From an uncultured Spirochaetales bacterium (GTDB lineage: Bacteria > Spirochaetota > Spirochaetia > Sphaerochaetales > Sphaerochaetaceae), in NCBI GenBank assembly GCA_949293595.1, contig CASFDW010000009.1, positions 1 through 58,167 on the forward strand: a stretch of DNA of 58,167 bases, in the 5' to 3' direction. The notes beneath the pieces were generated by a model. It had not been told where the DNA came from, searched no databases, and worked only from the letters and a program-made list of their open reading frames with translations. The first letter of the stretch is position 1, and every line of letters starts with the position of its first letter. A program made the translations under genes and the position numbers. Below are positions 9,114 through 16,532 of this stretch, piece by piece.

Positions 9114-10406
9114 ATGTACGAAGCAAAAATGCAATTGACCGATGAACAGCTGTCGATCCTCGCAGGAGGGAAGGGGGATGTGATGGCGAAGATGATGGAG
9201 ACCGTCGTACGTTTCGGCGATATTTTCGGTGCCCGCCGTCTCATCCCGGTAACCCATCGGCAGGGACACCTCGTCACCTCTTTCGGGATAGGGTTGCTCA
9301 AGCCGCTTTTCTCCACAATGGACAAGCTCATCGAGGCCGGCGTCGTGGCCGAAGGCGGTTTCACGGTCGACCCGAGACCGCTTGATTACGGAAATGTCAG
9401 GTGTTCATTTCTGGAAAAGCTGGTTTTCAACAAGATCCTGTATTCCCGGCAGGACATGTATGAGAAGCAGCTGGCCAAGGTCGGGCTCAAGGATTCCAAC
9501 GCATTCTCTTGCGCCTGCTATCTCGACGAGGTCGGAAACATTCCGTCCAAGGGCGATGTGCTTTCCTGGGCGGAATCCAGCGCGGTGGTGTATGCGAACA
9601 GCGTGCTTGGCGCACGGTGCAACCGCAACAGCGGCATGCTGGACCTTTTCGGATCGATCCTCGGGCTTGTTCCCGATTTCGGTCTTGTCACCGACGAGGG
9701 CCGCATGGCGTCGTGGAAGGTCTATGTGAAAACCACGAAAAAACCCGAGGCGCAGGTGCTCGGCTCCGCAATCGGAATGAAGGTCATGGAGGATGTGCCG
9801 TATGTCTACGGTCTGGACGCTTTCCTCGGTACGACGCTCGACGACGGGGTCAAGGCATATCTGAAGGACTTCGGTGCCGCTACCGCATCAAACGGAGCGG
9901 TCGGACTCTACCACATAGACGGGCTCACGCCGGAGGCCGTGGAGCAGGGCGAGGGGCTCATCCGCAAGGATGCCAAGGTGTATGTGATAGACGATGCCGA
10001 GCTTGAGAGGGTGTACGAGAGCTATCCGGTGATGTGGAAGAAGGGAAAGACCCGGCCTGAGATGGTGTTCATCGGCTGTCCGCATCTTTCCTTCAGCCAG
10101 CTGAAGGCATGGACGGGGAACATCGTGTCGGCTCTGCAGGCTGCGGGGAGGTCGAAGGTCGCACTCGACGTCGTGCTCACGAGCGCACCCGATGTCGTGG
10201 CCCGGTTTGAAAAGGATCCGGATCATGCCCGCCTTGTGGCCACAGGGGCGAGACTTGCTTCGATATGTCCCCTGATGTATACGAACAATCCGCTTACGAA
10301 GAAGCATGCCATAGCCACCAACTCGAACAAGTTGAGGACATATTCGGCAGCCAGATATTATGTCGATTCCGATATTCTTGATATCATCTGCGGCAGGGAG
10401 GTGTGA
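9114..10406 (+). CDS. acnX: Aconitase X, large (catalytic) subunit
   Basis: The DUF521/aconitase-X catalytic subunit, 430 residues, a Fe-S hydro-lyase distantly related to aconitase. Characterised relatives dehydrate cis-3-hydroxy-L-proline (bacteria) or phosphomevalonate (archaea). The start is set by AAGGAG at 9102-9107. Cysteines in CACYLDEVGN, GARCNRNSG and IGCPH are candidate cluster or active-site residues. The small subunit starts 1 bp after this stop. No other hydroxyproline or mevalonate gene is nearby, so the substrate is open. Confidence 0.85.
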   Translation: MYEAKMQLTDEQLSILAGGKGDVMAKMMETVVRFGDIFGARRLIPVTHRQGHLVTSFGIGLLKPLFSTMDKLIEAGVVAEGGFTVDPRPLDYGNVRCSFLEKLVFNKILYSRQDMYEKQLAKVGLKDSNAFSCACYLDEVGNIPSKGDVLSWAESSAVVYANSVLGARCNRNSGMLDLFGSILGLVPDFGLVTDEGRMASWKVYVKTTKKPEAQVLGSAIGMKVMEDVPYVYGLDAFLGTTLDDGVKAYLKDFGAATASNGAVGLYHIDGLTPEAVEQGEGLIRKDAKVYVIDDAELERVYESYPVMWKKGKTRPEMVFIGCPHLSFSQLKAWTGNIVSALQAAGRSKVALDVVLTSAPDVVARFEKDPDHARLVATGARLASICPLMYTNNPLTKKHAIATNSNKLRTYSAARYYVDSDILDIICGREV

Positions 10407-10407
10407 T

Positions 10408-10848
10408 ATGAAACAGTTCAAAGGAAGGGTTTTGGCAGGTGGTTCGTTCACAGGAGAGGCTGTCGTGTCCCACCAGGGTGTGAACACGCTTGCCACGTTC
10501 CAGGCAAGCGCTCTGAAAAACGCGAGGAAGGTCGTGGCCTCCGATCAGAACAATCCGGACCTCTACGGGAAGGAACTGACAGGCAAGGCCCTGTGCCTGC
10601 CGATAACGATAGGCAGCACGACCGGCGGGCTTGTAATACAGACCATATGCTCCATGGGCATAAACCCGGCATGCTTCCTGTTTTCCGAGCATATAGACTC
10701 GCTGGCGGCATCCGGAATCGTCCTCGCCCGCGTATGGGAGAACAATCCCGTTATCGCGGTCGACCAGCTTGGCCGGGAATTCCTGGATACGGTCAGGACC
10801 GGGGACAGGATAGAGGTCTGCGAGGACGGAACCGTCACGATACTTTGA
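10408..10848 (+). CDS. Aconitase X, small (swivel, DUF126) subunit
   Basis: A 146-residue swivel domain that closes over the active site of the large subunit. The conserved region LPITIGSTTGGLVIQTI is visible. GGGAG precedes the ATG, and only one base separates it from the large-subunit stop, so the pair is one transcription and translation unit. Separate subunits are the type-II arrangement; in type-I enzymes the two parts are fused. A terminator follows directly. Confidence 0.85.
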   Translation: MKQFKGRVLAGGSFTGEAVVSHQGVNTLATFQASALKNARKVVASDQNNPDLYGKELTGKALCLPITIGSTTGGLVIQTICSMGINPACFLFSEHIDSLAASGIVLARVWENNPVIAVDQLGREFLDTVRTGDRIEVCEDGTVTIL

Positions 10849-10854
10849 TTCCCC

Positions 10855-10881
10855 AGGCATCCACCATGGATGCCTTTTTTA
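10855..10881 (+). terminator. Rho-independent terminator of the aconitase X operon
   Basis: A 9-bp stem AGGCATCCA/TGGATGCCT with a 3-base loop, followed by a run of T. Confidence 0.88.
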
Positions 10882-10891
10882 TCTTTTACAG

Positions 10892-10947
10892 AATGACATA
10901 ATTTAAATATATGTCATTATTGACATTAACCTGAATATGTGTAATAA
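10892..10947 (+). promoter_or_regulatory. Promoter with TGACAT repeats for the SCP2-like gene
   Basis: TTGACA at 10920-10925, a 16-base spacer and TAATAA at 10942-10947. Just upstream is a palindrome with arms AATGACATA (10892-10900) and TATGTCATT (10910-10918). The TGACAT core recurs at the -35 and, inverted, at the start codon. The predicted transcription start, about 10954, is only about 2 bases before the ATG at 10956. Confidence 0.55.
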
Positions 10948-10955
10948 AAGTTGTC

Positions 10956-11432
10956 ATGAAGACTTTTATAAAGACACAGATATGCTCGTTGGTCCTTGTC
11001 GTGCTCTATCGCGCCCTCAGGGTCCTTGTGAGGACCGACAGCAGGGTGAGGGAGGATTTCGAATCGTTTCCCGAGGGTTTCACCGTCAGACTGGCTCTCT
11101 CCGAGGGGGGACGGTCCATCACGTTTTCCAGAAAGGACGGCAGGCTTGTCCGTACGGCCGGACAGGCTCAGGCGGACGTGGTGATAACCTTCAAGAGCAT
11201 CGATGCCGCATTCCTTGTCTTCACCGGGTTCATGGGCATAACCAAGGCATATGCGGAACACCGGTTCGTCCTGACCGGGGATATCGGCCGGACGATGACG
11301 CTTGTGAGGATGATCGATGTGGCCGAATCGTATCTTTTCCCATACATCATGACAAAACGGATACTGAGAAATGTTCCCAAAAAACAGATGAGCACCCTGC
11401 GTGTCTACAGGATGACTTTGCTGGGGGTCTGA
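10956..11432 (+). CDS. SCP2-like putative lipid-binding protein
   Basis: A 158-residue protein. Its middle part resembles a sterol-carrier-protein-2 fold (FTVRLALSEGGRSITFSRKDGRL, ADVVITFKSIDAAFLVFTG). That match is from memory and weak. The N-terminus is hydrophobic (SLVLVVLYRALRVLV) and could anchor it to the membrane. No ribosome site precedes the ATG and the predicted transcription start lies within a few bases, so the mRNA may be leaderless. The iron-type alcohol dehydrogenase gene follows after 3 bp, implying a shared job, perhaps on a hydrophobic alcohol or aldehyde. Function unproven. Confidence 0.6.
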   Translation: MKTFIKTQICSLVLVVLYRALRVLVRTDSRVREDFESFPEGFTVRLALSEGGRSITFSRKDGRLVRTAGQAQADVVITFKSIDAAFLVFTGFMGITKAYAEHRFVLTGDIGRTMTLVRMIDVAESYLFPYIMTKRILRNVPKKQMSTLRVYRMTLLGV

Positions 11433-11435
11433 CGG

Positions 11436-12623
11436 ATGCACATACCTTCCTATTTCGAGTTTGTCAATCCAGCAAAGCTCCTCAGCGGTGAATTCGCGCT
11501 TGAAAACATCGTTTCTGAACTCAGGCTCCTTGGAGCCTCACATCCGATGGTACTGTCCGACAGGACGCTTGAGAAGATAGGGTCCGTGGACATCCTCCGT
11601 CAGGCGCTTGCGAAGGGCGGGGTAGGCTTTTCGTCGCTTTTCACGGACATTCCTCTCGATTCGTCGATAACCGTCGTCAACAGGATAGCGGACATATACC
11701 GCAGCTTTGGATCAGATTCCATAATCGCGCTGGGCGGCGGTTCCGTTCTCGACACGGCCAAGGGACTGCGCATGCTGATAAGCCAGGGTGGGCGCGACAT
11801 CATGGGGTACGCCGGTTGCGAAACCCTTCCTCGCGGCATCCATGTTCCGTTCATCGCGATTCCCACCACCAGCGGTACGGGCAGCGAGGCTACAGGTGTG
11901 GCGGTCATCAAGGACGAGGAGAAGAAGGTCAAGCTGGAGTTCATCTCCCCGTTCCTGCTCCCGGATGTGGCGGTGCTCGATCCCCGGCTGCTTTGCTCGA
12001 TGCCTGGGCGCATCACGGCACTTACCGGGCTCGATGCCCTGACCCATGCGATCGAGGCTTATTCATGCCTCCAGAAGAATCCTGTCAGCCAGAGCTATGC
12101 GACGGCCGCGATCCGCCTGATTGTGGAATATCTTCCCACCGCCATAGAGAATCCGAAGGACAAGAAGGCGCGGCTTGCGATGGCGGATGCCGCGTACATA
12201 GCCGGTTCCGCATTCTCGAACAGCATGGTCGGAATCGTCCATGCCATAGGACACAGCCTCGGTGCGGCCTGCTCCGTCCCCCACGGGGAAGCCATGACGA
12301 TACTGCTTCCTTCGTGCATGCGCTATAATCTGGAATATGCGAGGGCGGATTATTCCGAGCTGCTTTTGCATGTGGCAGGTGACGAGGTTTATGCCGCCAC
12401 CAAGAAGGAGGCGAGGGCGGAGAGGACCATAGAGGCTGTGACCGGATTCATAGGAAGGATCAAGAAGCTCGCTCCCATATGCACCACGCTCAGGGAAGCC
12501 GGTGTCGGGAAAGCCTCCTTCGAACAGGTGGCGCGCCGTGCAGTGAACGACGGGGCGCTGATAGTGAACCCGAGGGATGCGGATGTCTCCGACATATTGA
12601 GCATCCTGAGCATGAGCTATTGA
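11436..12623 (+). CDS. Iron-containing alcohol dehydrogenase
   Basis: A group-III, Fe-dependent NAD(P)-linked alcohol dehydrogenase of 395 residues, normal for the family. The nucleotide loop is GGGSVLDTAKG. Metal ligands lie in GLDALTHAIEAY, HAIGHSLGAACSVPHGEAM and the nearby conserved Asp. It reduces an aldehyde or oxidises an alcohol in fermentation; the substrate is not predictable. It is cotranscribed with the SCP2-like gene 3 bp upstream and followed by a clear terminator. Confidence 0.9.
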   Translation: MHIPSYFEFVNPAKLLSGEFALENIVSELRLLGASHPMVLSDRTLEKIGSVDILRQALAKGGVGFSSLFTDIPLDSSITVVNRIADIYRSFGSDSIIALGGGSVLDTAKGLRMLISQGGRDIMGYAGCETLPRGIHVPFIAIPTTSGTGSEATGVAVIKDEEKKVKLEFISPFLLPDVAVLDPRLLCSMPGRITALTGLDALTHAIEAYSCLQKNPVSQSYATAAIRLIVEYLPTAIENPKDKKARLAMADAAYIAGSAFSNSMVGIVHAIGHSLGAACSVPHGEAMTILLPSCMRYNLEYARADYSELLLHVAGDEVYAATKKEARAERTIEAVTGFIGRIKKLAPICTTLREAGVGKASFEQVARRAVNDGALIVNPRDADVSDILSILSMSY

Positions 12624-12632
12624 GATGTGAAT

Positions 12633-12663
12633 GGGCCCCCGGACAAAAGGGGCCCTGCTTTTC
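12633..12663 (+). terminator. Terminator after the alcohol dehydrogenase gene
   Basis: Stem GGGCCCC (12633-12639) with GGGGCCC (12649-12655), followed by TGCTTTTC. It separates the dehydrogenase operon from the orphan promoter at 12729. Confidence 0.8.
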
Positions 12664-12728
12664 AAAGCTAACTTTTCGCCTGGATTTCAAGCTTTTTTCC
12701 CCAAAAACAAATTTTTTAAAAAAAACAC

Positions 12729-12757
12729 TTGCAATAAAGACGTCTTATGTGTAATAT
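12729..12757 (+). promoter_or_regulatory. Orphan consensus promoter (small-RNA promoter)
   Basis: TTGCAA at 12729-12734, exactly 17 bases, then TAATAT at 12752-12757. No coding frame follows. A 10-base inverted repeat, AAGCTAACTT at 12665-12674 and AAGTTAGCTT at 12759-12768, brackets it and may be an operator. Confidence 0.6.
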
Positions 12758-12763
12758 TAAGTT

Positions 12764-12873
12764 AGCTTAAACAAACATATATCTCCCTCTTTTAGTTCCT
12801 TGTTCGTTAAGCTGAATTGTGGTACGAGGACTCCTTTGTAAGCCATTGCACACTCGTACCACAATTTTTTTTT
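12764..12873 (+). ncRNA. Candidate small regulatory RNA, about 110 nt
   Basis: The predicted start is about 7 bases after TAATAT. The transcript would fold into two stem-loops. The 5' stem is AGCTTAA (12764-12770) with TTAAGCT (12807-12813). The 3' stem is 14 bp with no mismatch, AATTGTGGTACGAG (12815-12828) with CTCGTACCACAATT (12853-12866), ending in nine T. Unpaired loops hold pyrimidine-rich stretches TCTCCCTC (12782-12789), TTCCTT (12796-12801) and CTCCTTT (12831-12837), which could pair with ribosome sites of target mRNAs. There is no start codon with a ribosome site. It lies between convergent genes and matches no RNA family I recognise. Confidence 0.6.
12815..12873 (+). terminator. 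14-bp rho-independent terminator
   Basis: Perfect 14-bp stem, 24-nt loop, T9 at 12865-12873. The T run is only on the plus strand, so it ends the plus-strand transcript and not the convergent dehydrogenase. Confidence 0.85.
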
Positions 12874-12895
12874 ACCATCCTTGCTGCTTTTCCCA

Positions 12896-13855
12896 TCAGT
12901 CCACGCGGTTTACGGTCCTTCCCTCCAGAAATGCCTCCAGATTCGAGCATGCCGTCCTCATCAACCGGCTTCTCGCTTCGAATGTGGCCCATGCGGTGTG
13001 GGGTGTTGCTATGCAGTTGGAAAGGCTGAAAAGCGGGACATCCTTCCTTGGCGGTTCCTCGCTGATGACATCCAGTCCCGCGGCTCGGATCCTGTTGTCC
13101 CTGAGGGCTGCGAAGAGCGCATCCTCGTCCACGAGGGCACCCCTTGCTGTGTTTATGAGTATCGCATCCCTTTTCATCAAGGCCAGCGCACGTTTGTCGA
13201 TCATGTGCCTCGTGTCATCCGAAAGGGGACAGTGCAGGCTTACCACGTCAGACTTTTCCAGCAGTCCGTCCAGCGTCGAGAAGGAAAAGCCAAGTTCATC
13301 CGCGGCCGCCTTGCGGGACCGGGAATGGTAGACGACGTCCATGCCGAGGGCGGAGGCTATCATGGCGGTCCTCATTCCTATGTTCCCCATGCCGACGATC
13401 CCCATCGTCTTGCCGCACAGCTCCGTGAGCCGTCCTTCGTAAAAGCAGTAGTCCTTGGAGCCATGCCATCCTCCGTCCTTCACGAGGGCCGAATGCATCG
13501 CGGTCCTGTCGGTTATCTCGAGGAGGAGTGCGAACACGTGCTGGGCCACGGAGAATGTGCTGTACGAAGGCACGTTTGTAACCGCAACGCCGTGTTTCCT
13601 GGCTTCGGCGGTATCAACGTTGTTGTAGCCTGTCGCGGTGATTCCGATGTACCTTAGCTTAGGAAGCCTGTCAAGCTCGGCTTTCCCGATCTCGATCTTG
13701 TTTATGAGCACGGCGTCGCTTTCCGCGGCTCTTGAAAAAAGCTCCTCGGGGCTCTCCGTCCTGTCGAAAACCTCGACCTCCCCCAGACGGGAGAGACTGT
13801 CCCAGCCCAGGTCGCCGGGATTCAGCGCGTATCCATCCAAAACAGTTATCTTCAT
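12896..13855 (-). CDS. D-2-hydroxyacid dehydrogenase (glycerate dehydrogenase-like)
   Basis: An NAD-dependent reductase of 2-oxoacids, 319 residues. The nucleotide fold is GMGNIGMRTA. Catalytic Arg lies in INTARGALVDEDAL, Glu in GLDVISEEPP and His in CIATPHTAWATF. The start is placed at the methionine opening MKITVLDGYALN; a frame five residues longer lacks support. It lies 42 bp behind the ABC transporter ATPase gene on the same strand, so it may be the last gene of that operon and act on the 2-oxoacid made from the imported amino acid. That link is inference. Confidence 0.87.
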   Translation of the reverse strand: MKITVLDGYALNPGDLGWDSLSRLGEVEVFDRTESPEELFSRAAESDAVLINKIEIGKAELDRLPKLRYIGITATGYNNVDTAEARKHGVAVTNVPSYSTFSVAQHVFALLLEITDRTAMHSALVKDGGWHGSKDYCFYEGRLTELCGKTMGIVGMGNIGMRTAMIASALGMDVVYHSRSRKAAADELGFSFSTLDGLLEKSDVVSLHCPLSDDTRHMIDKRALALMKRDAILINTARGALVDEDALFAALRDNRIRAAGLDVISEEPPRKDVPLFSLSNCIATPHTAWATFEARSRLMRTACSNLEAFLEGRTVNRVD

Positions 13856-13897
13856 ACCACAATGATACACCGCAAATCCCGGTTTCCAGGTTTTGAA

Positions 13898-14641
13898 TCA
13901 GAGGATATGGTCCAAAAAGCTCTTGGTTCTTCCGCTTTTCGGGTTTGTGAACATCTGCTCGGGGGTGCCGCTCTCGATGATCTCCCCGGCATCCATGAAT
14001 ATGACCTTGTCGGCAGCAGCACGTGCGAATCCCATTTCGTGTGTCACAAGGAGCATGGTCATGCCGCTCTTGGCCAGCTCGAGCATCACGTCGAGGACCT
14101 CCTTGATCATCTCTGGATCAAGTGCGCTGGTCGGTTCGTCGAACAGCATCGCCCTCGGCTTCATGGCGAGGGCCCGGGCAATGGCAACACGCTGCTGCTG
14201 TCCTCCCGACAGTTGCGAGGGATGGACATCCGCCTTTTCCTCGAGTCCGACCCTCCTGAGGAGTGATAGACCGAGCTCGCGCGCCTTCCTCTTGTCCATC
14301 TTCAAAACCTTCACAGGTCCGATTATCACGTTGTCCAGGACAGTGAGGTGCGGAAAGAGGTTGAACGATTGGAATACCATTCCGACCTCCTCGCGGATCT
14401 TCCTTATGTCCGTGCCCGGATCTGTGACATCCACCCCGTCGATCAGTATGTGCCCGCTTGTAGCCGTCTCCAGCTTGTTGACAGTTCTCAGAAGCGTGCT
14501 TTTACCGCTTCCGGAGGGGCCGATGATGACGACCACCTCCCCGTCGTTCACGGTGAGATTGGCATTCTTGACGGCATGTACGGTGGTCGTGCCGTTTGCC
14601 TCGTAATCCTTGCAAAGGTCTATGATTTCGATTTTAGCCAT
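13898..14641 (-). CDS. Amino-acid ABC transporter, ATP-binding protein (GlnQ/ArtP type)
   Basis: Cytoplasmic ATPase of a polar-amino-acid importer, 247 residues. Walker A is GPSGSGKST, the signature is [15 protein letters not shown], Walker B is [11 protein letters not shown], and the switch His is in [10 protein letters not shown]. Its start overlaps the permease end by 8 bp, so the two are coupled. The chosen start opens [13 protein letters not shown]; seven further in-frame residues upstream lie inside the permease and are not needed. Confidence 0.93.
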   Translation of the reverse strand: MAKIEIIDLCKDYEANGTTTVHAVKNANLTVNDGEVVVIIGPSGSGKSTLLRTVNKLETATSGHILIDGVDVTDPGTDIRKIREEVGMVFQSFNLFPHLTVLDNVIIGPVKVLKMDKRKARELGLSLLRRVGLEEKADVHPSQLSGGQQQRVAIARALAMKPRAMLFDEPTSALDPEMIKEVLDVMLELAKSGMTMLLVTHEMGFARAAADKVIFMDAGEIIESGTPEQMFTNPKSGRTKSFLDHIL

Positions 14642-15482
14642 TTTTGTGCAGCCTCTCCTCAAGAAGTCCTACGAGCCTTGACAGCACGAGGGTTATGATA
14701 AGGTAGATGAGAGCGACGATGAGCATCGTCTCAAGCGAAAGAAACGTTCTGGATATGTATTCCCTTCCTTTTCTCAGAATGTCCGAGAGAGCAAGGGTGG
14801 ACACGAGCGACGAATCCTTCAGCATGCTTATGAACTCGTTGCCTATCGCCGGAAGGATCACCTTCACGGTCTGTGGCAGGATCACATGCACAAACGCCTG
14901 GCTCCTGCTCATCCCGAGCGCCGTTGCCGCCTCCATCTGCCCCTTTGGGATGGCCTGGATACCGGCCCTGACGATTTCGCCGATGTATGCGCCGAAGCAG
15001 ATGCTCAGGGCGATTATTGCCGCGACCATTCCTTCGACATGGACTATGCTGCCGAGGGCGTAGTAAAGGAAGATAAGCTGTACGAGCAGCGGGATTCCCC
15101 TTATCAGCTCTACATAGAGGCCGCTTATCATGTTGATCACCCTGAGCTTAGAAACACTGCCCAGTCCTGTGAACGTACCTATGACCACGGCTCCCACGAT
15201 TGCGAATATTGTGACCTCAAAGGTGACCGGTGTTCCCTGTATGGTGACCTTGAAAATGCTCCAGTAAGGATCCCTGTGGAAGATCAGGAGGTAGGCCAGA
15301 AGAGCTATCGAGAGTATGAAGGTGAGTCTCCATGAGCTCATTACATGCTTCTCCCCCTTCTTCGGGATAAGCGGCCCGTCTGTCATCTTTATCACGGACG
15401 GGTTGTTTCCCTTTGTCCGGTCGATGCTCACAAATTTCTTTCTTATTGCATCCTGTTTGAGTTTTTCGTCGATATCCTGCAT
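14634..15482 (-). CDS. Amino-acid ABC transporter, permease (HisMQ family)
   Basis: Inner-membrane permease of 282 residues. The cytoplasmic coupling loop is [22 protein letters not shown] charged N-terminal arm of about 47 residues precedes the first membrane segment. An internal ATG (residue 48, base 15341) has GGGGGAG upstream and is an alternative start. The long form has AGGG at good spacing and is preferred. A single permease gene suggests a homodimer. Confidence 0.9.
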   Translation of the reverse strand: MQDIDEKLKQDAIRKKFVSIDRTKGNNPSVIKMTDGPLIPKKGEKHVMSSWRLTFILSIALLAYLLIFHRDPYWSIFKVTIQGTPVTFEVTIFAIVGAVVIGTFTGLGSVSKLRVINMISGLYVELIRGIPLLVQLIFLYYALGSIVHVEGMVAAIIALSICFGAYIGEIVRAGIQAIPKGQMEAATALGMSRSQAFVHVILPQTVKVILPAIGNEFISMLKDSSLVSTLALSDILRKGREYISRTFLSLETMLIVALIYLIITLVLSRLVGLLEERLHKNG

Positions 15483-15547
15483 CTGTTTCCCTATTGGTTG
15501 TGAGATATGTCTATCATGTTGATTATATTCGCTTTGGTCAAGCTATC

Positions 15548-15605
15548 TTGCATAAAAATACAGTAGGCCCTGGCATGAGGGAGGGCATACCGTTTTTTTA
15601 TGCAA
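15548..15605. promoter_or_regulatory. Leader element with ARG-box-like site and long inverted repeat
   Basis: An 11-base inverted repeat, TTGCATAAAAA (15548-15558) and TTTTTATGCAA (15595-15605), lies between binding-protein terminator and permease start. Its left part extends into TGCATAAAAATACA (15549-15562). This matches 12 of 14 positions of the arginine-repressor consensus TGAATWWWWATTCA, quoted from memory. It may be an operator or an RNA structure tuning permease/ATPase expression. Confidence 0.4.
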
Positions 15606-15632
15606 AACAAATGGCCTCCCATCCGGGAGGCC
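15603..15632 (-). terminator. Partial terminator between binding-protein and permease genes
   Basis: Perfect stem GGCCTCCC/GGGAGGCC (15613-15632) with a 4-base loop. On the minus strand it is followed by ATTTGTTTTG. The T run is interrupted, so read-through is likely. This gives more binding protein than permease, a known pattern in ABC importers. Confidence 0.8.
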
Positions 15633-15649
15633 GGCCGATAAGAGATATT

Positions 15650-16417
15650 TTAAAGAAGATTCCACTTGGCCTTCAGCGCATCGAACGAGCCGTCCGCCTT
15701 AGCCTTGTCCAATCCCTCGTTGATGAGGTCGAGCAGATAGGTGTTGTCCTTCTGCACCGCAATCGCGATGTCTTCTTCCGTGAACGGTTCTCCGGCAATC
15801 GAGAGCTTGTCCTTGTAGTTGTCGTTCGCCAGGACGAAGTCGGATGCGATCAGTGAGTCGCAGACCGCCGCATCGAGGTTCCCGTTGAGCATGTCCTCGA
15901 TCGCAAGCCCGATGTCGTCGTACCTGGATACCACGACATCCTTGTAGTTGTCGGTGAGGGTGAGGTCGCCTGTCGTTCCAATCTGGACACCGACCTTCTT
16001 GCCGGCCAGATCGTCTACTCCCTTGATGGCGGAGCCCTGTTCGACGATGATGACCTGTCCTGCCTCGAGGATGGTCTGGCTGAACGCCATGGTCAGCTTC
16101 CTTTCCTCCGTGACCGTGACACCGGATGCGACGCCGTCATAGCTTCCGTTCTTGAGGCCAGCAAAAATGGTGTCCCACGGGATGTTCTTCACCTCGAATG
16201 TCTTTCCGACCTTTTCTCCGATGAGTGGCATGAGCTCGACCTCGAAGCCTGTGAGGTTGCCGTTCTCGTCGATGAACTCGAGCGGAGGCCATGTCGCGTC
16301 CGCGGCGAAGATATATGTGTCCTTTTCCGCGCTTTCCTTGCTGCCGTTTGCAAAGACGGCGGCCGGAATCAGCATCAGAATTACGAGCAAGAATGCAATG
16401 AGTGAATATTTTTTCAT
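15650..16417 (-). CDS. Amino-acid ABC transporter, substrate-binding protein
   Basis: Periplasmic receptor (SBP family 3) of 255 residues. The signal peptide is MKKYSLIAFLLVILMLIPAA-like, ending in AVFA-NG, without a lipobox cysteine. The mature protein starts with the spirochaete-style N-G-S-K-E stretch. The ligand pocket shows ADATWPPLEFIDENG and SGVTVTEERK, typical of polar and basic amino-acid receptors. AGGAGAGAG precedes the ATG. ARG-box-like sites at the promoter favour arginine or another basic amino acid, but this is inferred. Confidence 0.9.
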   Translation of the reverse strand: MKKYSLIAFLLVILMLIPAAVFANGSKESAEKDTYIFAADATWPPLEFIDENGNLTGFEVELMPLIGEKVGKTFEVKNIPWDTIFAGLKNGSYDGVASGVTVTEERKLTMAFSQTILEAGQVIIVEQGSAIKGVDDLAGKKVGVQIGTTGDLTLTDNYKDVVVSRYDDIGLAIEDMLNGNLDAAVCDSLIASDFVLANDNYKDKLSIAGEPFTEEDIAIAVQKDNTYLLDLINEGLDKAKADGSFDALKAKWNLL

Positions 16418-16443
16418 TTTTCTCTCTCCTGATTACGGAAAAC

Positions 16444-16491
16444 AATATAAGAAATATGCATAATGCTGTCAATATCCTGCATAAATATTCC
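16444..16491 (-). promoter_or_regulatory. Promoter of the amino-acid ABC operon with ARG-box-like operator
   Basis: On the minus strand, TTGACA (16467-16472), 17 bases, TATATT (16444-16449): a near-consensus promoter. Just upstream of the -35, plus-strand TGCATAAATATTCC (16478-16491) matches 12 of 14 ARG-box positions. A TGCATAAT core at 16458-16465 sits in the spacer. The same TGCATAAA motif recurs in the gap before the permease. Confidence 0.6.
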
Positions 16492-16501
16492 GTGGGTATT
16501 T

Positions 16502-16526
16502 AAAAAACGCCGCATCGTGCGGCGTT
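16502..16526 (-). terminator. Terminator of MATE gene 2
   Basis: Stem AACGCCGCA/TGCGGCGTT (16506-16526) with a 3-base TCG loop. On the minus strand it runs into six T. Confidence 0.88.
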
Positions 16527-16532
16527 CCATGT

